Below, in pieces: positions 57,575-64,000 of a stretch of DNA of 64,000 nt. The stretch spans positions 127,610,123 to 127,674,122 of the forward strand of contig NC_088202.1 in the NCBI RefSeq assembly GCF_037126465.1. The letters run 5' to 3'. The stretch comes from Ornithodoros turicata. Its lineage: Eukaryota; Arthropoda; Arachnida; Ixodida; Argasidae. The notes below the pieces were generated by a model. That model had not been told where the DNA came from. It worked only from the letters and a program-made list of their open reading frames with translations, and did not search any database. The position numbers and the translations under genes are program-made. The number at the start of each line of letters is the position of its first letter. Position 1 is the stretch's first letter.

Positions 57575-58560
57575 TGCTTTCATAATAATACTTTATTTAT
57601 GATGGTGCCCACAAACAGCGTACGCCTGCACAGCAGTGCACCTTCGTACATAATACCAAGCTGAGGTTTTGGAGCACCTCCTGTCTAAAGTGGCTAAAAC
57701 TGGGATGAAATAAATTAATGTCATTGGTGAAAACATTCAACGATGTTTGTATTCGTCGAGACGGTGACTGTCGAGCAGCCATATCTTTAACATAGAACAG
57801 AGAACTGCGCCGGACAGTACGGAGTGGGGCATGAAAATGTAAAAGGTGAATGACAGACTCTGCATGTGTAATGTTGTGAACACATTTGTACAGAAAAATG
57901 AAATCCCGACTTAATCTTCGGTTACACAGAAAGCGTTCAGATGCGCGTTGCATATCACCAAGTGGGAATCTTCGAGAACAGATTTTCAAATAACGCTTAT
58001 AAACTGCATCTAAACGTCTAACATTAGTTTGTCCAACACAATTCCATGCAACTGACAAAATTCTAAGACAGGTAAAAGAAAAGATACAAAAAGAGTCTGC
58101 AAACAATCAGGTCCGCTCAAGTCCCGAGTTATTCTAGAGATAATACCAAGAATTCGGTAGGCCTTTTTTACAACGTGTTCCACGTGGGAATTAAATGAGA
58201 GACGATGATCCAACCAGATCCCAAGGTATCTGATAGCATCAACATCGGCTTGAAGCAATACACAATCCGATATACCAGATACAGCAAGAAAAATTTTCAG
58301 GTCATCAGCGAACTTGAGAAGTTTAGCCGAGCTTACTACGTGATCCACATCATTGATGAAGACATTGAACAATAATGGCCCAAAATGGAGCCTTGTGGTA
58401 CACCTGACTTTGCAACATGATTTGTAGAGAAGCTGTTACAGACTTTCACCGTGTTCAACCTCCCGTCTAGATAACTGACAAACCATTTACAAAAACGTGA
58501 GTATATGCCATTTAGAGCACATGCCACTTTAGAGCGATAGAGATTATTGGAGTAGATGCT
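57575..58560 (-). pseudogene. CR1/Jockey-type LINE, 3' half (RT core to 3' end), minus strand
   Basis: On the minus strand, from 58527: GIYSRFCKWFVSYLDGRLNT, then KSGVPQGSILG (RT motif B), a frameshift near 58400, LLKFADDLKIFLAVS (the catalytic FADD box), RYLGIWLDHRLSFNSHV (post-RT motif) and, after a further shift, RLDAVYKRYLKICSRRFPLG plus a C-terminal region ending in FHPSFSHFRQEVLQNL. The 3' end has AATAAAGTATTATTATG near 57575-57595. The RT palm between the FADD box and RYLG is shortened. The 5' half is missing, as expected of a 5'-truncated LINE insertion. It differs from the I-like LINE on the plus strand. Confidence 0.85.
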
Positions 58561-58680
58561 ACTCTGCTGGACAGATCAACTGCTTTCCGGTATGACGGCA
58601 CACTTCCCTGTGAAGTCTCAGTCTCCGTCTGGCTGACCTTTCCTTTCTTTTTTTCTTAATAAACATACCCTCCCCCCTAT
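58556..58680 (-). repeat. interspersed fragment with GAGGGTATGTTTATTAAG
   Basis: Minus-strand GAGGGTATGTTTATTAAG, then an A/G-rich tract and GTCAGCCAGACGGAGACTGA. Similar openings occur at 15730-15800 and 47225-47275 (minus) and near 52290 (plus). It adjoins the truncated end of the LINE. Confidence 0.45.
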
Positions 58681-58751
58681 ATAGTCCTATAACGCACGAT
58701 CCCCCTCCAACCACCTGCGATATCCATGACGTTGCCCGCCTGAGCATGGTC

Positions 58752-58918
58752 CAGTGGTTTACCCATAATTTCGTCCTTGGGGGGAGGGGGCTGGGTTGGG
58801 CTCCGCAAGGTGGTGTATTTACATGCTTTTGACGAAATATGCGCAATCTCACTAAATTTTAAGGGGTATCCTCCAGATTTGGGGGTTAGGGGATGTATGG
58901 GGTCTGGATAAATCACTG
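58752..58918. mobile_element. 167-bp hAT-like MITE, CAGTGGTTTACCCA ends
   Basis: The left end CAGTGGTTTACCCA and inverted right end CAGTGATTTATCCA match at 12 of 14, with C/G-rich inner arms (GGGGGGAGGGGG against CCCCTAACCCCC). The CAGTG termini suit hAT elements, but I see no 8-bp duplication. Confidence 0.55.
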
Positions 58919-59811
58919 GCGTCGCAGACTACGGCAAGCAGTTTCATCACCACCACGACCACCCACATTCCGGTCCACAAGCCTCCGTCGGCGAAGCTGA
59001 TGCAAGTGATGAGCTCGAGTGGAGCGTGTTATTTTGGTTTAGGCTCATTTGCACAGCGATATTCGGTTATGGATGTCTAACGGCACGCGCTCGTTTCAGG
59101 ATTTTTTTTAAAGAATGGAACGTATTTCAACGAGGATTGGCTCCCTTCTTGCTATCTCGCTTTTGGTCAAAATATTAATCGCGCGATATGAACATACTAC
59201 CTCCACGAACTGTCATGCAAAATATTTCCTTTGTGAAGCGCGCATTTGCTGAGATCAGTAGTTTACAAGGGTGCGCGGAGCGACAGCTACCTCTCCCAGC
59301 TCCTTCTGGCGTGATGTGACGACAGATCATTCCGCGCTTTTATTGGCTGCGAAGAATCATCCGCTAGGGCGAGGGAGGATGGCGACCGATCGATACTCTG
59401 ACGCGGAACGGGCGGCACCTGAGAAAGAAAACAAAGGCTCATGCCTTATTATTTGGGAGCAGACGTGACGTCACTCCGAGGCAGCAGAGAGCTTTTCTGA
59501 CAAGCGAGACTGAAAGCTCTCTTGCGCGCCAGGATTGCGTGCTGCACTCGTACCTTTTGTGCAAATACCCTTGTAATCCTATTTTCTACTCCCACTGACA
59601 TTTTTATGTCCATCATGTTCATTTAACGGTGTGCTGACGAACCACACATGTTTCAACTGTACATGTATTACGAAGGGCAACGATTCTTTCTAGGAGCTGA
59701 ACTATGCGAGGGAGAAAACGTACGAAACATAGCATCAGCCATGAACAAGAGAAAAGACAGCTGATGAACTGCTGATCGTAGTTACGGTATCCTTAATTCT
59801 CCTCAACTTTA
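58919..59811. other. unassigned sequence
   Basis: No gene recognised; overlaps the reverse GCCATCTTCC repeat at 59269-59383. Confidence 0.4.
59269..59383 (-). repeat. GCCATCTTCC interspersed repeat, copy 3
   Basis: Inverted it reads GTCGCCATCCTCCCTCGCC, GATGATTCTTCGCAGCCAAT, AATGATCTGTCGTCAC, GCCAGAAGGAGCTGGGAGAG, parallel to 34347-34505 block by block. Confidence 0.65.
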
Positions 59812-60576
59812 AGGTTGGTCCTCACTCATGCGTTTTCACGCGCAGACATCCGTTCCGTTGACACGCATCCGTCAGTGCTCAACGCAGCGCAGTGCGTTGA
59901 GATGTCCTCGCTGCCACGCACCTACGTCTGTCGGAGCACCTGTGGTTGGCAGATGTGGTCGACAAAGCGCACCCATGTGGGTTCAGCGCATGCCCATACA
60001 GCACAGACGAAGACACTGCGATTGAACATAGTGTTCTAGAAGTGCTTGTTTGCGTCTTCGATATGGGAGATTCAGAAGCGGTGAGTCTTAGCGATGCTTT
60101 CACTGGATTTCTCGCCGCCTATATGGACACGTCTGACACAATAAACTGGCCCATTGTGGCCCAGTACTCTTCGGCGGCGCTGCTCTTACCGCAGAAATTG
60201 AAGGAGATAAGAACATGTGTTTTCACGCTGCAATCTAGCCTCGTCTTGTCGCCTCCCAATTTCGCTGCAAAGCATTTATTGCCCTGCAACGCCCGTGGCC
60301 CCAACACCAGATACACAAAACCACACGACACTGCTCCGTTGGCCGCCATTGCTGTTCACCTACCAAGTACAAACTGCGCATGCGTTGGGTTCGCCACTCT
60401 GATTGGTCTCCTTGCTGCGTTCAACACGCTGCTGTGCGGAAAAGTTGAGCCACCGCGAACTCTTGTGCGTCCGTGCGTGTGGGAGCTCTCCGTTAGCTCG
60501 TTGTCATGGTAACTGACGGATACAGGCCAACGAAACGGATGCCTGTGCGTCAAAACGCATCAGTGAGGACCTACCT
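59812..60576. mobile_element. TIR element A (765 bp), GGTCCTCACT ends
   Basis: The left end AGGTTGGTCCTCACTCATGC and the inverted right end AGGTAGGTCCTCACTGATGC match at 18 of 20 and continue through GTTTT. TTA precedes the left end (59809-59811) and TAA follows the right, so the duplication is TA or a 3-bp TWA as in PIF/Harbinger; the superfamily is not settled. A plus-strand frame (59946-60512) with MGDSEAVSLSDAFTGFLAAY lies inside, but I do not recognise a transposase domain. Confidence 0.75.
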
Positions 60577-60578
60577 TA

Positions 60579-60890
60579 AACCTGCTCCGCACTATTGCGT
60601 TTCAACGTGTCCTTCAGCGTTGCGTCCGTCTGCGAACCGACGCAAGCCCCTTCGAAAGCGACGGACGCATAGGTACGCCACGTTCAATTTTTGGAGAAAT
60701 GCCGGTCGTTGCCCCGGCAACCGTGCCGACGCGCGCTCTTATCTTCTTTCACTTCAAGTAGGCGGCTGTAAGCCGTTTCTTCGTACAGTATCGTCACAAA
60801 AGTGCGGATGTGAATTGGAAACCCATGCGTCCGCCACACGGAGAGGCTGACGGACGGACGTATTGAAACGCAATAGTGCGGACGAGGCTT
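60579..60890. mobile_element. TIR element B (312 bp), abutting element A
   Basis: The left end AACCTGCTCCGCACTATTGC and inverted right end AAGCCTCGTCCGCACTATTG match closely and continue into GCGTTTCAA. TA lies on both sides (60577-60578, shared with element A, and 60891-60892). GGACG/CGTCC repeats fill the arms. The ends resemble those of A in layout (TCCxCACT, then GCGTTT). It is non-coding. Confidence 0.75.
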
Positions 60891-60892
60891 TA

Positions 60893-61608
60893 GAGAGAAA
60901 CTTAGACGAAGAACATTTTAACAGCGGCAGCTGTTAATGCCACACTTCGCGTTCATGCGTCCGCCTCTATGTTGACACAAAACCCTCCTCATCCCCCTCC
61001 TCCGTCCACTCTGCGTTCGTGCGTGTGGTGTAATCAAGGGCCCGAAACTCGACAGTTCCATTGCGGGATAAAGTGAGGCGCTGCATGCGTTTCACATCAT
61101 CGGGCGTCAGAAAACGTCATAAATTGAACGTCATGGAGACATCCGGTGGCTAGTGATTACTGATTGGTTCCCATGAGGATGAGTTCGTTTTCTGAGCGAT
61201 GATTGGCCGTTTTCAAATTTGTTCGCGAGTGCTCAAACAGGCGACAGCGCGGCTGCTGTGCCGGCTGTAACCTGCGTCCACGGAATCGCCAGGGTCCGTT
61301 TCGGACGGCTCGTGTTGTGTAGCGGTTGGGTTGGACTATGGGTTCTGATTTTTCTTGTTTAACAACGCAAGCTGTATCATGTGAGTGTCCTCGGGCACTC
61401 ACAAGATGACACGTCATTTACGTCTTTCGCGACACAATAGAAAAGAAAGAAAAATATGGTGGCTAGTCCTCAGTCATTGGTCCAGCTCCGGAGGTCACGT
61501 GTGTTTTCAGCTACAATAGATTTCTACTACAGCTTCGCGCCCCTGATGTAATCTCTCGCTCTTCTGTTTGTGGAATGTGTTGTCTAGGCGCCGAAATTAT
61601 CTAGTCAG
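60893..61608. other. unassigned sequence
   Basis: No gene recognised. It ends with the left copy of the 14-bp direct repeat AATTATCTAGTCAG (61595-61608). Confidence 0.4.
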
Positions 61609-61782
61609 CAGAGTAAGCGTTTGGGCTGGTTGGTTCATATTGAATTTAAAAAATTAAAAACCCCCAGTGCTGGGTAGGACAAGGACAGAGGATAAAAGGA
61701 CAAGGACCTTTTGTCCTTTTATCCTCTGTCCTTGTCCTACCCAGCACTGGGGTTTTTTTAATTTTTTAATTGTTTTTAATTC
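61609..61782. mobile_element. 174-bp insertion with a near-perfect palindrome, 14-bp direct repeats
   Basis: Flanked by exact repeats AATTATCTAGTCAG (61595-61608 and 61783-61796), a length typical of target-primed retrotransposition. Inside, 61662-61703 is exactly complementary to 61711-61752 around a 7-base loop. Pairing extends outward with few mismatches through AATTAAAAA/TTTTTAATT to give arms of about 60 bases. The head GTTTGGGCTGGTTGGTTCAT lies outside the palindrome. I cannot name the family; an inverted duplication made during reverse transcription is one explanation. Confidence 0.75.
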
Positions 61783-61797
61783 AATTATCTAGTCAGG

Positions 61798-61902
61798 ATG
61801 GGACGTCCCAGGGCATCGCCTGCACAACAAGCTGCCTCCAAAGAACGGCGTCGAGCCGAGCAGCGAGAATGGATGCAACGAGTTCGGTGGTGGGGATGGT
61901 GA
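61798..61902 (+). pseudogene. basic N-terminal fragment, possibly Helitron/Helentron
   Basis: A 34-codon frame reads MGRPRASPAQQAASKERRRA then EQREWMQRVR before a TGA. From memory, arthropod Helitron and other repeat-encoded proteins often open with such GRPR...Arg-rich, A/E-rich sequence, but the match is weak and short. Its position just upstream of an endonuclease fragment (62017) is the main reason to consider Helentron. Confidence 0.3.
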
Positions 61903-62016
61903 AGATGAAAACTGTTCGCCGACGCTGTAAGCGGGTAGCGTGCAGAGCAACACAGACACCGGTTCTTAATTTCATAGTTTCCGCACTCACAGAACAATCA
62001 ACACAAACCAATTACT

Positions 62017-62244
62017 CTGCTGTATGATTTCAACGCGGATGCTAATAAGACCACATTCCCAACTGAGCTCGCCAACCAGATGGCATTGCATCTGTGCAAC
62101 CGACTGACAGAACCCACCACCTACTGCAATTGGTGCATCGACCTGCTCTTCGGGAATCGAACATTCGTGCAAGAAGTGTCAACACTCGCGACGCATTTCT
62201 CAGATCACAAAGCTCTCACCATCAGGCTACGTGAGGAACAATGA
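62017..62244 (+). pseudogene. EEP endonuclease C-terminal fragment (LINE or Helentron)
   Basis: An open stretch of 75 codons ending in TGA reads YDFNADANKTTFPTELANQM, then TEPTTYCNWCIDLLFGN and EVSTLATHFSDHKALTIR. These correspond to the GDFN, T..G..IDLIF and SDHxxL motifs of endonuclease-exonuclease-phosphatase domains, with the catalytic His in SDH. A stop directly after the domain fits the C-terminal EEP of Helentron proteins; a LINE or an EEP-bearing Polinton is also possible. The first Gly of GDFN is replaced by Tyr and the N-terminal half is missing. Confidence 0.7.
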
Positions 62245-62384
62245 AAGAAAATACACTTGTTAAGGAAGAAGTCTAAAGGATCATCCGCGTAACCTCGCAT
62301 CTGCGCGCTTCACTTCCATTTTGTTGTTTTCCATTAAACGTTGTACATCTTCCACCCCTTCGACCTCTTCTTTATATTCTTGCA

Positions 62385-62410
62385 CATTTGGTGTCAAAAC
62401 CCGGGAAACC
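62385..62410 (+). other. LTR end and primer-binding site of a BEL-type retroelement
   Basis: A CA end (62385-62386) is followed by TTTGGTGTCAAAACCCGGGA. From memory, BEL/Pao elements of arthropods carry a TTTGGTGxCxAAACCCGGGA-like site immediately after the 5' LTR. The LTR would extend left, with its start undefined. Confidence 0.45.
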
Positions 62411-62411
62411 G

Positions 62412-62800
62412 GAGTGACGCAAGAATTACTGACGAAGGTTGTATTGAACTGGACTGGAAGGTTTGGACGGAACTGGACGGCATCAGAACGGACGATTTCG
62501 AAGAACTGGAGAGGGTACGTGCTGCTTGTCGTCCGACACTGGCGGGCAATATCAATGATATAACGGCTTTAAATGACCGGAACCCCATTGGGTACCTCCC
62601 AGCTGAGACCGAAGCTTGCGCTTTTGGAGCTCAAAGTTGTAAGATTGGCTGAATTGAATGAAGCTATCGAAGCTCACGTGAATCAAGACTTGTTGCAGAG
62701 TGAATGTGAGTCTTGCGATCGGCGAGCGTGTTCGGCACCAAATGTGCAAAACTCTAAAGGAGTGGCCGGTATGGTAAAAGGTGGACAACGTTTAATGAAG
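62412..62800 (+). pseudogene. gag-like remnant downstream of the BEL-type primer site
   Basis: Frames after the primer site contain ARITDEGCIELDWKVW and, after a shift, LRPKLALLELKVVRLAELNE followed by AIEAHVNQDLL. A Leu/Glu-rich helical segment of this kind opens gag proteins of BEL/Pao elements. Similarity is of composition and place, not of a diagnostic motif. No protease, RT or integrase follows before the window ends. Confidence 0.35.
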
Positions 62801-62802
62801 TG

Positions 62803-64000
62803 AACAAACAATGAACGGGGCCCGCTCACGAACGGTGATACCCATGACGTTCCAAAGAGGTGTTCGGGTGACATAATATTCAACCACACCCAGTATATGT
62901 TGCAGAATTCCATTTGTCAAAAATGTAGCAACGAAAGTGTCTACGTCACCCCTCAGCAGCTGCAGCTGCTAATTCGTGTTAAATTCAAGCATTCACCGGC
63001 TCTCAATTTTTTTTTTCTGGATTATTAAAAGTTTGAGCTTACTTCTCGCTAATATCGGCTTTCCATGTCACCAAAGCATGGCAGGAATCGAAAAGCAGTG
63101 CCCAAGTACTATGAAAGTTCCAGCTGGAAACGACCGGCTGGCAGATCGCTTGTTAATAAGACGCCAGTCACCAACCAACGAACCAAATGGATCTTTTGTT
63201 TTCTTGCCTGGACGCATCATTTCCTGTCTTTTTTTTAAATTCCGTATTAGCACCGCGAAACAACTGTGGTTATGAGAGCATCGTATTATTACCCTCTTTA
63301 CATTAAATGTAACTACACTACATACTAAAATGTAAGGCCTTATTCTGAAGTAAGTAAGAACCATCGCTGTGTTTCGCTGCGGAATACAATTCACCTCGTC
63401 TTCAATGACGCGGTGAATGTGCGTTCTGCTACCAAAGGCGTTCCTTCTGCAACGACAATCATTCCAAGAACTGTGATTACCCCACATGCTGATCCTGTGT
63501 GATAATGTTTCGTTCAATGTTGCTCTCTGATCAAACATTTCCAAACCGCGCCAGTCGATCTTCAAGTCGAAAATGATTAAGCGAGCAGTTTGCCCCAGGG
63601 AGATGTTTTGACAGATTTAATATATTGCAAAACTTTTACACGTGTCAAAGTATGTACTTGCGACACAATTAGGAAACGTCTAGACAGTACCTCAGTGGAG
63701 TTCGATATTTCTTTTAAGTGCAAAGTCGAAGTGACCTGAACGCTCCTCTGCTATGCAGGCACGAACCACACAATGCTCCGTTCTCTCGCTGCAGATTCAC
63801 TCCAGTACGTGCGTATTGAATGCTTTGTGTTCAGTCCGAAGCTCGTTCATACTCGGATTACCTGGAATTGGAAGTTAGATAGATTGTCAGGTCGATGGGA
63901 CTTCCTTAAACATGTCTCTGTCCTCAAACTTTAATGAGATACATATCGGACAATAATGTGTCATATCCTCTTTCGCAAGAAAGAAAAACAAAGAGTCCCA
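62803..64000. other. unassigned sequence
   Basis: No recognised gene apart from the SINE scrap at 63230-63275. A 165-codon minus-strand frame (63068-63565) has no family match and overlaps a 99-codon plus frame. Confidence 0.35.
63230..63275 (-). repeat. SINE (family 2) 3' tip
   Basis: Minus-strand CTCATAACCACAGTTGTTTC, GCGGTGCTAATACGGAAT and an A-rich tail match the last 45 bases or so of the SINE at 52641-52921. This is a strongly 5'-truncated copy. Confidence 0.7.

Noticed and set aside
63068..63565. 165-codon minus-strand frame near the right end
   Set aside because: No recognisable motif; it crosses the SINE scrap at 63230-63275, so it cannot be an intact conserved gene.

Overview
The window looks like intergenic or intronic DNA of an arthropod nuclear genome, most likely a chelicerate such as a tick. 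This assignment is inference: it rests on the mix of mariner, pogo/Tigger, hAT, I/Jockey-type LINE, tRNA-SINE and BEL/Gypsy-type remnants, on moderate GC content with many microsatellites, and on the absence of bacterial gene organisation. I found no convincing host protein-coding gene, no rRNA, no true tRNA gene and no CRISPR array. Almost every recognisable open frame is a decayed piece of a transposable element, and most other open frames look like chance.

Left part (1-27 kb): an internally deleted mariner pseudogene (1.2-2.0 kb), two tRNA-SINE pieces (5.9-6.6 kb), a 165-bp foldback MITE (9.9 kb), a pogo/Tigger deletion derivative with exact ends (10.5-11.4 kb), a head-to-tail dimer of a terminal-inverted-repeat unit (13.1 kb), two copies in opposite orientation of a CACTCTAAG-ended MITE (15.9 and 21.6 kb), 3' ends of minus-strand LINEs (11.9 and 22.3 kb) and an LTR/primer-binding-site remnant (23.75 kb).

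Middle part (27-47.6 kb) is a dense nest. A LINE 3' end carries a perfect 53-bp tandem duplication, followed by a reverse-transcriptase fragment, a hAT-like element and a second pogo derivative (28-30.3 kb). Two hAT-type elements have perfect 8-bp target duplications (34.6 and 40.7 kb). A mariner with near-complete TIRs and TA duplications (37.86-40.56 kb) was itself invaded by a hAT MITE and a small LTR retrotransposon (TRIM-like). Several foldback MITEs follow. A 1.56-kb element (43.6 kb) shares its ends with the 165-bp MITEs and may be a longer relative of them.

Right part (47.6-64 kb): a nearly full-length but dead I/Jockey-type LINE runs from about 51.5 to 55.8 kb. It can be read from ORF1 zinc knuckle through endonuclease, the start of RT and the terminal Cys/His domain; it is interrupted by a tRNA-SINE with a 14-bp target duplication and by a ~960-bp unclassified insert. 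A second LINE (57.6-58.6 kb) lies on the minus strand. Two related TIR elements abut and share one TA (59.8-60.9 kb). A near-perfect palindrome lies between 14-bp direct repeats (61.6 kb), beside possible Helentron pieces and the start of a BEL-type retroelement (62.4 kb).

No gene cluster or pathway acts together here. The biology in view is successive transposon insertion and decay, and several insertion orders can be read directly from interrupted frames and target duplications.
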